From positions 1 to 38,570 of the forward strand of contig CAMCUM010000021.1 in the NCBI GenBank assembly GCA_945878975.1: DNA of 38,570 nucleotides. Reading direction: 5' to 3'. Origin of the DNA: Legionella genomosp. 1. GTDB taxonomy: Bacteria > Pseudomonadota > Gammaproteobacteria > Legionellales > Legionellaceae. The notes beneath the pieces were generated by a model. That model saw only the letters and a program-made list of their open reading frames with translations. It made no database searches and was not told the DNA's origin. Made by a program: the position numbers and the translations under genes. Below are positions 26,665-34,880 of the stretch, one piece after another. Numbering within the stretch: the first letter of the stretch is position 1; each line of letters opens with the position of its first letter.

Positions 26665-28083
26665 ATGAATTATAACAAATGTAGTGATTCACTACAATTC
26701 ATTAGAAAGCATTTATCGATAGGATGTGTTTGCTTCTTCTTGTTGTGCTCTACAAGTATCCAAGCATTCTCTGCCTATACCAATGAAGAGCTGGATCAAC
26801 TCGAAAAAGAATTTGTACAGGAAATCAATCATTCAAATGCCGTCTTACGAGATCCCTTAGCGCACGATTACATCAACCATTTGGGCAAACAACTAGCAGA
26901 ATTCTCTCAAATCAATCAACCAGATTTCTTTATCGTGAAATCAAATGAGATCAATGCCTTTGCTGGACCTGGCGGTCATATTGGCGTCAATACTCAGCTC
27001 ATCTTAGAATCCGGTACCGAATCAGAACTAGCCGGCGTCATGGCGCACGAAATGGCGCACGTGCGGCAACATCATTTATACCGCATGATTGAACATCAAA
27101 AACAAATGCGCGTTCCCATGTTGGCAAGTCTTTTAGCTAGCCTCGCTCTGGGCATCATTAATCCTGCCCTGTCCACGGGTGCTTTATATGGTGCTTTGTC
27201 TGGTTTTGCGCAAGACAGCATCAATTTCGTGCGGTCCAATGAACACGAAGCAGACCGTATCGGTATCGATATGCTGAAAAAAGCCGGGTTCGATCCGCAT
27301 GGTATGGCAGATTTTTTTAAGAAAATGCAAAAAGCCTCACAGTATCATTATACCGATAATATGCCAGCCATATTACGCACCCACCCTTTAGATGAAGAAC
27401 GTATTGCTGAAGCAGAAAATCGGTGCCCGCCTGTCACAAAAAAAATAACCACCGATCAAACTAATTATCAACTGGTCAAAGAGTTGATTCGCACGACATT
27501 AAGCAACGATCCCAAGCAAATGTTAGAGTATTATAGCCATCAATGCATCCAAAAAACTTCTGATACCGCTTGTCGCTATGGCCATGCACTCCAATACATG
27601 TCTCTCAATCAATATGCTCAAGCCATGCCCCTTCTAAAACCATTATGGACTCAGACCCCCAATAATTTGTATTATGCCATTGCTATGGCAAAAATTTATG
27701 AAGGATTATCAGAACCCCAAGCAGCGGTAGATATTTTACAAGGTCTCTATTCTAATTTTCCAGATAATTACCCTATCGCCCTTGAATATGGCACCGCTTT
27801 GTTAGAAGCCAAACAGGCAAAAAAAGCAGCTTCGGTGCTGTTGGCCGGTAAACGAACCTTCAAATACGATCTTCAAATCTGCAACCAATTAGCCAGAGCA
27901 CAAGCCGCCGACCATACGTTAGGATATGCTTATTTCACCCTAGCCGAATGCCACATGCTTCAAGGCGAACACCGTGACGCGGTACGCAAACTAAAATTAG
28001 CCAAAACATTCGCTCAACACGATCGCCTGCTCCAAGCTAGAATCACTGCAAAAATAGAAGAGATCATGGCACAGGATTTGTAA
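26665..28083 (+). CDS. bepA: M48 metalloprotease with TPR domain, BepA-like
   Basis: This 472-aa periplasmic zinc protease/chaperone matches BepA (YfgC), which degrades or rescues stalled outer-membrane proteins such as LptD at the BAM complex. A long signal peptide (about 1-37) is followed by the M48 domain with H128-E-M-A-H132 and the third ligand E193 in NEHEADRIG. Residues about 270-470 form TPR helices. Start ATG 26665 has no strong ribosome site, but an upstream start would run into ribD. It lies near lptFG in the window, in keeping with a shared role in outer-membrane quality, though on a different strand. Confidence 0.88.
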   Translation: MNYNKCSDSLQFIRKHLSIGCVCFFLLCSTSIQAFSAYTNEELDQLEKEFVQEINHSNAVLRDPLAHDYINHLGKQLAEFSQINQPDFFIVKSNEINAFAGPGGHIGVNTQLILESGTESELAGVMAHEMAHVRQHHLYRMIEHQKQMRVPMLASLLASLALGIINPALSTGALYGALSGFAQDSINFVRSNEHEADRIGIDMLKKAGFDPHGMADFFKKMQKASQYHYTDNMPAILRTHPLDEERIAEAENRCPPVTKKITTDQTNYQLVKELIRTTLSNDPKQMLEYYSHQCIQKTSDTACRYGHALQYMSLNQYAQAMPLLKPLWTQTPNNLYYAIAMAKIYEGLSEPQAAVDILQGLYSNFPDNYPIALEYGTALLEAKQAKKAASVLLAGKRTFKYDLQICNQLARAQAADHTLGYAYFTLAECHMLQGEHRDAVRKLKLAKTFAQHDRLLQARITAKIEEIMAQDL

Positions 28084-28150
28084 AATAGCCCCTTATTAAT
28101 GGAAGGTATATCATACGAATAGACAAAAGATAGAAATCATGACTTAATTG

Positions 28151-28159
28151 TGTTAAAAT
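28151..28159 (+). promoter_or_regulatory. Extended -10 of the 316-aa orphan gene
   Basis: TGTTAAAAT (28151-28159) is an extended -10, with transcription starting about 19-20 nt before the ATG at 28190. The expected -35 (TAGAAA at 28131-28136) is poor. Confidence 0.4.
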
Positions 28160-28189
28160 GGCGCACAAATATCTTGTGAAGGATTAAAA

Positions 28190-29140
28190 ATGGTCTTAAA
28201 ATTCAGTAACACCCCTAGACAAATGCTATTTGTTTTTAATACGGAACTCCAAAGATTTCAGCCAATTAAGGCTGCGGGTCTATATCGTATGCCTCAAAAT
28301 CAAGTCTGTTATCTCCACTTACATCGACGCCAGCTTTCCGGCAATCGCATTACGCAAATTTTTTTAGGAACATTCAATAGATTTTCAAAAACTCAAAAAG
28401 CTGATTCCAACGATAGTAAATTTCTTCAGTTAGCCGGCAACAATCCATTATTTGTTTTTGCAGGAACCCAAACTTATGATTCTGTATCAAAAGAGTGGAA
28501 AAATGAACAAGAAGAGTATGCCATATCCTTGTCTCGTCAACATGATGATGGTAGCTTATACGGAATCGGTCAATATCACGAGGAGCGCTTCAGTTCTGCA
28601 ACACCTTCAATCATTCCTACACCTTCAGCGACACAGCTTGAAGCACTATTACTGTGTATTCATAACACGCAAGAAAGCATTGAGATAGATGTGTTTTTCA
28701 GAACCGATGCTTACTTTGAGGGTAGAAGCGATGCACGCCGCGCCTCCATCTATCAAACTTTTAAAGACACTAATAATCCTATATTAAGAGATCGCATGCG
28801 CAGATTGGTTGAAATACAGCAAAACACTAAGCAACATGAAAAATTTGAAACCGAGCTCACTAAATTATCTTCGAACTTGGATCAATGGCAAAATCAAGTC
28901 AAGAAAGAAAAAAGTGTTGCATTCAATATGCAAATTTTAAGTGGTTTCATTGCAGCCTTAGGCATTGTAGCCGTCGCCGTTGCCTTGATTGCCAGCGCAC
29001 CAGGTTTGAATGCAATGGGCGTAGCGACTGTCGTCGTCGGTATCGCAGCAGCAATCACGGGTGGTATCTTCTTTTTCAAGAATAAACATATCCAACCTAC
29101 CTCCCTGTCGTCTTATTTGGAAAACCATCCTTCCATGTAA
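28190..29140 (+). CDS. Orphan 316-aa protein with coiled coil and C-terminal membrane hairpin
   Basis: A good ribosome site (GAAGGA, about 6 nt before ATG) and an upstream extended -10 support a real gene. Residues 1-190 look globular, with beta-rich segments and no motif I recognise. Residues about 200-243 form a charged coiled coil (TKQHEKFETELTKLSSNL). Two hydrophobic segments follow, at about 246-267 and 272-296, rich in A, V, I and G with a central NAMG turn. A short tail ends HIQPTSLSSYLENHPSM. The lack of a signal peptide together with a C-terminal membrane hairpin is common among translocated proteins of Legionella relatives that insert into host membranes. That reading is inference. 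It is followed by repeats and stands alone. Confidence 0.7.
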   Translation: MVLKFSNTPRQMLFVFNTELQRFQPIKAAGLYRMPQNQVCYLHLHRRQLSGNRITQIFLGTFNRFSKTQKADSNDSKFLQLAGNNPLFVFAGTQTYDSVSKEWKNEQEEYAISLSRQHDDGSLYGIGQYHEERFSSATPSIIPTPSATQLEALLLCIHNTQESIEIDVFFRTDAYFEGRSDARRASIYQTFKDTNNPILRDRMRRLVEIQQNTKQHEKFETELTKLSSNLDQWQNQVKKEKSVAFNMQILSGFIAALGIVAVAVALIASAPGLNAMGVATVVVGIAAAITGGIFFFKNKHIQPTSLSSYLENHPSM

Positions 29141-29180
29141 TAAGAAAGACATACTAGGGATAGGTTTCCTTACCCCTCCG

Positions 29181-29220
29181 GGCTACTACCTTCACTGCCA
29201 TTAAGTGAAAGATGGTAGCC
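29181..29220 (+). terminator. Hairpin after the 316-aa orphan gene
   Basis: GGCTACTACCTTCACT pairs, with small mismatches, with AGTGAAAGATGGTAGCC around a short loop near 29197-29203. Its 3' arm overlaps the start of the larger palindrome at 29214. No U tract follows, so it may act only as a weak terminator or an RNA stabiliser. Confidence 0.4.
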
Positions 29221-29301
29221 TGGATGCAGCGAAATCCGGGAAGTCGGTGCACTGATCCCGGATTTCGCTGCGCTGCATCCAGGCTACGGTCACGATGTAT
29301 T
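29214..29301. repeat. Dispersed palindromic element, copy 2 (convergent gap)
   Basis: GTAGCCTGGATGCAGCGAAA on the left is repeated inverted as ...TTTCGCTGCGCTGCATCCAGGCTAC on the right, with inner ATCCGGG/CCCGGAT pairing. Its right flank ACGGTCACGATGTAT is the reverse complement of the left flank of copy 1 (20372-20463), so both copies share about 85-90 bp. It lies between the convergent 316-aa gene and lptG. Confidence 0.85.
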
Positions 29302-29384
29302 GATGGGAATTTACAGCACTTTTAGGACTTGACCTGGCGGTGCACCGATCGGACAGATGAGTGCATCAAATAACAACCGCACAT

Positions 29385-30449
29385 TTATAATTTACGATAC
29401 ATCAAATAAACACCCAAACCCGCACAGATAGCCGTTGGACCTATGGCAGCTACGAGTGCAGAGAATTGGTAGATTTGGCTTAAAGAGCCACATAGGCGAT
29501 TCAGGATATAAAATCCAAATCCTACCAAAGCGCCACACATCAATTTTGTGCCCATACTTGAGCTACGCAGCGGACCAAATATGAAAGGAATGGCTAATAA
29601 CATCATCACCAAGGTGGTAAAAGGTAATACCATACGTTGCCAATATCCCAACTCATAATTGCGTACATTGAGTCGCGTCAATTTATGTGCGTTTAAAAAT
29701 TGCTGTAACTCCTGAAAGGTCATCTCATCTGGTTCATGGCGTGAGACACGCAATAAATACGGATTTAGGGCAACATCCCAAGGGATATTTGACGCTCGCG
29801 TCACCGTGATCTGAGGACCAGATAAATTAGACTGCACCGACTGCGATAGTTGCCAAACGCCGTCCTTACGCACCACAGATTGTATCCGTCGCACAAACGC
29901 AATGCGCCGTTGTTCATCAAAATGAAATTGCTCGATCTGACGCAATTCAGTAGGAGAGACAATTTCTCCCACCATCAGGATATCTTGATTGATATGTAGC
30001 CACAAGCCTTTGCTCGTCTGGAGTACCTGCCCGCCACGGAGCGCTTGCGCTTTATAGTCATTGGCCCGTAACACCATTTTTGGTAACACCATTTCACCCA
30101 AAAAAGTCATGATCACAATCAGCACCACAGCGACTTTGAATACTGCCAGAGTAATCTGACCAATCGACATACCTGCCGCTCTTAGTACCACTAACTCACT
30201 ATGATTGGCCATCGTCCCCAAACCCACCAAACAACCCAATAAACTGGCTATGGGGAAGAAGAGATAGACATGATAAGGGATTTCTAAACCAAGATACGTG
30301 ATAGCTTGGATAATCCCAAAATCTGCTTTTCCCAAATCACCCAACAAACTTACGAATAAAATAAACCCTTGTAACCCAGTCAGAACAAACAACACCAAGG
30401 CCAAAGAGGTCAAAACAGTTTTCCCAATGTAGTGGTCTACTAATTTCAT
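29385..30449 (-). CDS. lptG: LPS export permease LptG
   Basis: This 354-aa inner-membrane subunit of the LptB2FG ABC transporter extracts LPS for transport to the outer membrane. Six membrane helices surround a periplasmic beta-jellyroll domain (about 130-265). The N-terminus (MKLVDHYIGKTVLTSLALV) and the final helices match the YjgP/YjgQ family. ATG 30449 overlaps the lptF stop by 4 bp (ATGA), so a longer upstream reading frame is rejected. The ATPase LptB is not in the window. Confidence 0.94.
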   Translation of the reverse strand: MKLVDHYIGKTVLTSLALVLFVLTGLQGFILFVSLLGDLGKADFGIIQAITYLGLEIPYHVYLFFPIASLLGCLVGLGTMANHSELVVLRAAGMSIGQITLAVFKVAVVLIVIMTFLGEMVLPKMVLRANDYKAQALRGGQVLQTSKGLWLHINQDILMVGEIVSPTELRQIEQFHFDEQRRIAFVRRIQSVVRKDGVWQLSQSVQSNLSGPQITVTRASNIPWDVALNPYLLRVSRHEPDEMTFQELQQFLNAHKLTRLNVRNYELGYWQRMVLPFTTLVMMLLAIPFIFGPLRSSSMGTKLMCGALVGFGFYILNRLCGSLSQIYQFSALVAAIGPTAICAGLGVYLMYRKL

Positions 30450-31522
30450 GAGCCGCTGACCCTCTGGCGCCACAATAAGACTAAGCCTAATGCGATGACT
30501 AAGGCGTGCAACCACCACATCCCTAACCAGATAGGGATCTTGCCAGTCGCCACCCAATTACGGGTCACAAACATAAAATTAGCGTAGACAAATGCCACCA
30601 GCACCCCGGGTAATAATTTTGCATATTTGCCTGCTCTGGGATTCACTCTGCTCATAGGGACACCTACGATTGTTAAGCAAAATACCATCAGAGGGATCGA
30701 TACGCGCCATTGTAATTCTGCAGCTTTCCCATGATCGACATTATTCCAAGGTAATAATTTTCGAAATGGCACTGCGCGAATATCGCTATTGAACATCAAA
30801 CTTTGATGAGGTAAACGTGCTTCATATTGCCGAAACGTCACAATTTGATAATCCGCTTGCCCTGGCTGACCTTGGTAATGATTCCCATTGTTTAAAATCA
30901 AATATTCTTCCCCTGAGTGCACATCTTTTTTCGACATCCCACTCTGGGCCGTTATCACATCCCACCCGGATTGCCCTTCACGCTCTACGCGCTTTGCCAC
31001 AAATACGCCGCCCGCTCGGGTATGGTTCCTATTCAAGCTTTCCACAAAAAAAACATATTGATCTCCCATCACCGCACGAAATCGCCCAGGAATGATGGTT
31101 TGAATCAAAGTCTGCAGGCCGGTGGTTCGTAGAAGTTTCATGCGTTCGTATGCCAACACTGGACTCAAACTGATCAGGTACGCGATGAGTGTCGCCACAA
31201 CCAGCGCCATCCAAAGGGTATGCATGAGCAAGCGAGTTGAACTATATCCACAAGCCTGTAACACCACCATTTCAGAATCAGCGTACAAGCGTCCATAAGC
31301 CACCAATATTGCAAAATAAAAACCAAGTGGTAATAACAAACATAAGAGATTAGGCATTTCCAACATCAACAATTGCATAATCATCATACCAGGTATCACA
31401 CCACTTGCAGCACGATTGAGATAAAGCATCACTTGATTACTCATAAAAATGAGAACGAGTATGCTAATCAACGCTAACAGAGTCATGCCAACTTCTTTGG
31501 CCAAATAACGGAATAAAATCAC
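30446..31522 (-). CDS. lptF: LPS export permease LptF
   Basis: This 358-aa partner of LptG has the same architecture: an N-terminal helix pair (ILFRYLAKEVGMTLLALISI...), a periplasmic jellyroll domain (about 130-260) and C-terminal helices including IPLMVFCLTIVGVPMSRVNP. The start is GTG 31522, with no strong ribosome site. It is divergent from pepA, the normal gammaproteobacterial arrangement (lptFG opposite pepA-holC). A palindrome lies in its leader. Confidence 0.94.
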   Translation of the reverse strand: MILFRYLAKEVGMTLLALISILVLIFMSNQVMLYLNRAASGVIPGMMIMQLLMLEMPNLLCLLLPLGFYFAILVAYGRLYADSEMVVLQACGYSSTRLLMHTLWMALVVATLIAYLISLSPVLAYERMKLLRTTGLQTLIQTIIPGRFRAVMGDQYVFFVESLNRNHTRAGGVFVAKRVEREGQSGWDVITAQSGMSKKDVHSGEEYLILNNGNHYQGQPGQADYQIVTFRQYEARLPHQSLMFNSDIRAVPFRKLLPWNNVDHGKAAELQWRVSIPLMVFCLTIVGVPMSRVNPRAGKYAKLLPGVLVAFVYANFMFVTRNWVATGKIPIWLGMWWLHALVIALGLVLLWRQRVSGS

Positions 31523-31556
31523 AATAAAATCTGCCGATAAAAGTAAAGCGGATTGC

Positions 31557-31589
31557 TACGTCATCCCTCGTGATGCGCGAGAGGACGTA
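31557..31589. repeat. Small palindrome in the lptF leader
   Basis: TACGTC (31557-31562) and GACGTA (31584-31589) enclose an imperfect inner stem CCCTCG/CGAGAG with loop TGATG. It resembles short palindromic units dispersed in obligate intracellular bacteria, but only one copy is clear here. It lies within the divergent lptF/pepA promoter region. Confidence 0.45.
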
Positions 31590-31612
31590 CGCGACGTTAC
31601 CAATAAAAATAA

Positions 31613-31641
31613 CTTTACCATGTAAAGTAGAATGGTTATAT
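31613..31641 (+). promoter_or_regulatory. Predicted pepA promoter with dyad at the -35
   Basis: An extended -10 TGGTTATAT (31633-31641) is preceded at the -35 position by CTTTAC (31613-31618). This hexamer forms a 6-bp inverted repeat CTTTAC-CAT-GTAAAG (31613-31627). The dyad could be an operator that controls pepA-holC. Confidence 0.45.
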
Positions 31642-31670
31642 TGTCGATAGTACCTTATTTGGAAGCAATG

Positions 31671-33125
31671 ATGAATCATGGATTAAGTAGTTCTCTAGAA
31701 CAAATAAAATCAGACTGTTTGGTAATTGGATTATTTGATGACACAAAGGTCACAGAGCTGCTCATCAAACCTGCTCTGCATGCTTTGGTTGCACATTTGC
31801 AAAAAAAGTTAATAGAGCCAGGAGATACGATTTACCGAGCGGATGATCAAGATGCACAAGAAATACTTTTGATTCATTGTGGTGAGAAAAAAAAATATTC
31901 ACCAGCAGTCCTCAAAACACAAATTGAAAAAATTGTCCAGATCCTCACGACACAGCGCTTAAGCTCTGCCACCCTTGTTTTTCCGCAATTAGAACAGTAT
32001 GAGCCCGATTGGCAAATGGAACATATGGTGATGCAGTTTGAAGCAGCTGCTTACCAATTTTTGGATTTCAAAACAAAAAATGCGACCCCCTACGCGCTCA
32101 AATCGATTGAATGGTATTTACCTGGTGCAAATGAAACGGCTGTGCAAACTGGGCAAATTATAGCGGACAGTATCCGTTATACCAGGAATTTGGCAAATCT
32201 ACCGGCCAATATTTGCACCCCTACCTATTTGGCCAAACAAGCCCATATTTTAGACGTAGAATGGGACTCCATCACTGGTAAAATGATGAGCAAAGCGGTC
32301 CTGGACGACTTAGGCATGGGCGCTTTGTTAGCGGTTGCAAAAGGAAGCATCGAGCCACCACAATTGATCCAATTGAAATATCAAGGCGCGGCATCCTCCG
32401 AACCCCCCGTTGTTTTGATTGGAAAGGGCATTACATTTGATTCAGGCGGCATCTCATTAAAGCCATCTGAAGGGATGGAAGAAATGAAATTTGATATGGC
32501 TGGCGCTGCAAGTGTTTTAGGCACGCTGAAGGCTTGTGCTACATTGAAACTACCCATCAACGTCATCGGTTTGATGGCATGTGCAGAAAACATGCCCAGT
32601 GGTTCCGCCACCAAGCCTGGGGATGTGGTCACCAGTATGGCAGGCCTCACCATTGAAATTACCAATACAGATGCAGAAGGTCGTTTGGTCTTAGCCGATA
32701 CACTCACTTATGCCAAGCAATTCAATCCTAAATTTGTGGTGGATATCGCAACCCTAACCGGTGCCATCATCATAGCATTAGGACATATCACCACAGGATT
32801 TATGACCAATGACCCCGAACTAGGTGAAAAAATTACTACGGCCGGTGCAGAATCCCAAGAAAAAGTTTGGCAAATGCCATTGGATCCCGCCTATCAAGAA
32901 CTGTTAAATAGCCCGATTGCAGATATGGTTAATGCGCCAGCCGGACGGGTTGCTGGCTCCATCACTGCCGCTTGTTTTTTAGAACGTTTCGCGAGCTCAT
33001 TCCGCTGGGCACATCTAGACATCGCAGGCACAGGCTGGGTATCCGGAAAAAACCGCTGCGCAACTGGCCGTCCTGTGGCGTTGTTGGTGCAATTTTTACG
33101 TAATTTGGCTCATCATGCGCGTTGA
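31671..33125 (+). CDS. pepA: Leucyl aminopeptidase (M17)
   Basis: This 484-aa cytosolic dizinc aminopeptidase removes N-terminal residues from peptides; in E. coli it also binds DNA at Xer recombination sites. The C-terminal catalytic domain has GKGITFDSGGISLKPSEGM, the MKFDMAGAASVLG helix and the metal motif NTDAEGRLVLADTL. The N-terminal domain (1-160) is of the usual mixed type. ATG 31671 has GGAAG 5 nt upstream; ATG 31668 is only three bases earlier. The end overlaps holC by 11 bp, the usual pepA-holC arrangement. Confidence 0.95.
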   Translation: MNHGLSSSLEQIKSDCLVIGLFDDTKVTELLIKPALHALVAHLQKKLIEPGDTIYRADDQDAQEILLIHCGEKKKYSPAVLKTQIEKIVQILTTQRLSSATLVFPQLEQYEPDWQMEHMVMQFEAAAYQFLDFKTKNATPYALKSIEWYLPGANETAVQTGQIIADSIRYTRNLANLPANICTPTYLAKQAHILDVEWDSITGKMMSKAVLDDLGMGALLAVAKGSIEPPQLIQLKYQGAASSEPPVVLIGKGITFDSGGISLKPSEGMEEMKFDMAGAASVLGTLKACATLKLPINVIGLMACAENMPSGSATKPGDVVTSMAGLTIEITNTDAEGRLVLADTLTYAKQFNPKFVVDIATLTGAIIIALGHITTGFMTNDPELGEKITTAGAESQEKVWQMPLDPAYQELLNSPIADMVNAPAGRVAGSITAACFLERFASSFRWAHLDIAGTGWVSGKNRCATGRPVALLVQFLRNLAHHAR

Positions 33126-33537
33126 TTTTTATCTGCTGACACAATCTGAGCCGGATGCTGTTTGGCTAACGGCTTGTCGTTTACTTGAAAAAGCCTATCT
33201 GAAAAAACATCGTGTTTTTGTTTATTGCTCTCGCCAACAAGATGCAGAACATTTGGACGAGTTATTATGGACGTTCAAACCCGATAGTTTTATCCCGCAT
33301 CATCTACAAGACGAAGGACCAGAACCGCCCCCCCCCATCCAAATCGGCTATCAAGCCGAACCACGTGGCTTCACAGACATTCTATTGAACCTGGCCACAA
33401 CGGTCCCCCCTTTTTTTACGCGATTCCAACGCATCATCGAAATCGTTCCAGCCGATGAAACAGCCAAAGAGATCTGCCGCGAACATTTTCGCATCTACCG
33501 CCAAGCAGGCGCCGACCCGAAAACACATAAAATCTAG
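33115..33537 (+). CDS. holC: DNA polymerase III chi subunit
   Basis: This 140-aa clamp-loader accessory protein links the polymerase III holoenzyme to single-strand-binding protein. The N-terminus MRVDFYLL, the segment LLEKAYLKKHRVFVYC and LDELLWTFKPDSFIPHHL are typical of HolC. It overlaps the pepA end by 11 bp. In most gammaproteobacteria valS follows; here an effector-like orphan follows instead. Confidence 0.92.
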   Translation: MRVDFYLLTQSEPDAVWLTACRLLEKAYLKKHRVFVYCSRQQDAEHLDELLWTFKPDSFIPHHLQDEGPEPPPPIQIGYQAEPRGFTDILLNLATTVPPFFTRFQRIIEIVPADETAKEICREHFRIYRQAGADPKTHKI

Positions 33538-33605
33538 ACTAAACATGGGTCCTTTTATGAAACTGAGTAACAAGACAGCCCTGGCACGTCGCTTACTAAG
33601 GAGTG

Positions 33606-33614
33606 TGCTAAAAT
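33606..33614 (+). promoter_or_regulatory. Extended -10 of the 387-aa orphan gene
   Basis: TGCTAAAAT (33606-33614) sits about 34 bp upstream of the ATG at 33648, so transcription would start around 33621. A second possible -10, TATACT, lies at 33627-33632. Confidence 0.35.
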
Positions 33615-33647
33615 ATAAGTACTCTCTATACTATAGTGACGGGCAAG

Positions 33648-34811
33648 ATGTCCACATCTCAAGACGAAATGGCGTTCCTTCAGAACACTGGCGCTACGCT
33701 CTTAAAAAAAACCTCAGAACTCAGCGACATCGCTCGGCCCAACATTTTTTGGGGCAACATCGCATATAATATATTGATGACCTTCGTTTTTAATCAAATG
33801 TATGGACGAGCAATACCACATACAGGCATCCCTATTGCAGACTTCGTGCTTTCTGCATTCAATTTGATCAGCGGTATCCATCAGCTCAGCGCAGAAACCA
33901 GCTACCGACCGAATGCACAACGGCTCAAAGGACTGGTGACGGTATTAGATGCTGTAAAAACAACGTCTATCGGTGCCACAAGCCTTGCAATGGGCCTTAG
34001 CACCCTATTTCCTCCTAGTCTTGCAGCGTCAACCGCCATACTTTTTGGCCTATCGCTAGACGATTTACGGCAGGCTAAATTAAGATGTGATCCTTATTAT
34101 TGGATCAAAGATACGCTCTCACAATTAAAAGATAATGCGAATCGCCTTAAAAAATTAGATCAAACCATACAACAAACTTCCTCTGAACCCCATAATGTTG
34201 CACGCATCAATCGTCTCAGCAATCAATATTACACCATTCAAGAAACCCAAGACAAATTGAATAAAGATATGCAAATACAAATCAAGGCTCTCCTGCTTGC
34301 TAACCCAAATAACGCAACTGCTATTCAAAAACTAATCCAAGTGTATGAAACGCCGCAAGAAACCCCTGAGTGGTTACAACCTTTTCATATCCCAACCATC
34401 CAAGCGCACGTCTTACTGCTCAGTGAATCAGAAAAAAAAGAAATCAAAGCCCAACAAACAGCCCTTAAAATTGAAAATGAAAAAGCACTCAAAGATGCTA
34501 TGGAAAATACGACCATTTACGGATTAGCCTTGGTCGGAACCATTTTGTTATGTATTCCGGGTTTACAAATACCAGGTATAGCGATATTAGCTTTTGCAGC
34601 CGCTGCCTTCACAGCAAAAAATCTATCCTCTGTAGTCAAAACCATCGGAAAAACCGAGACACATAACCAGATGAAAAGTCAGCAAAGCATTGTCCACCCA
34701 CAAGAACTAAAAGAGGCCTCTCCATACAAAAAGGTAGAACCACAAGAACCTCCTGAAAAAGAAAAAGATGAAGATGATGGCGGTGAGAATTCAGAGCATT
34801 TTGGTAGGTGA
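33648..34811 (+). CDS. Orphan membrane protein with acidic C-terminal tail, candidate effector
   Basis: This 387-aa protein without signal peptide has hydrophobic stretches at about 34-50, 60-78, 105-135 and a long pair at 288-325 (GLALVGTILLCIPG, then IAILAFAAAAF). A charged helical region lies at about 150-290 (KDNANRLKKLDQTIQQ; SEKKEIKAQQTALKIENEKA). The last 40 residues are polar and glutamate-rich (EPQEPPEKEKDEDDGGENSE), like the E-block signals of Dot/Icm substrates. I find no catalytic motif. ATG 33648 is preferred over GTG 33636; the ribosome site is weak for both. It sits after holC, where valS is usual. A function as a host-membrane protein is inference. Confidence 0.7.
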   Translation: MSTSQDEMAFLQNTGATLLKKTSELSDIARPNIFWGNIAYNILMTFVFNQMYGRAIPHTGIPIADFVLSAFNLISGIHQLSAETSYRPNAQRLKGLVTVLDAVKTTSIGATSLAMGLSTLFPPSLAASTAILFGLSLDDLRQAKLRCDPYYWIKDTLSQLKDNANRLKKLDQTIQQTSSEPHNVARINRLSNQYYTIQETQDKLNKDMQIQIKALLLANPNNATAIQKLIQVYETPQETPEWLQPFHIPTIQAHVLLLSESEKKEIKAQQTALKIENEKALKDAMENTTIYGLALVGTILLCIPGLQIPGIAILAFAAAAFTAKNLSSVVKTIGKTETHNQMKSQQSIVHPQELKEASPYKKVEPQEPPEKEKDEDDGGENSEHFGR

Positions 34812-34880
34812 AAACTCAATTTAAAGACTGATATGCACTGCGATATCACATCATCAGTGGTTAAATAGTAGTTTATTCAC

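Noticed and set aside
30450-30557. N-terminal extension of lptG
   Set aside because: The extension lies within lptF coding sequence; the ATGA overlap at 30446-30449 gives the family-typical start.
33455-33769. 104-codon frame overlapping holC and the 387-aa orphan
   Set aside because: It overlaps two better genes in another frame and has no recognisable domain or start site.
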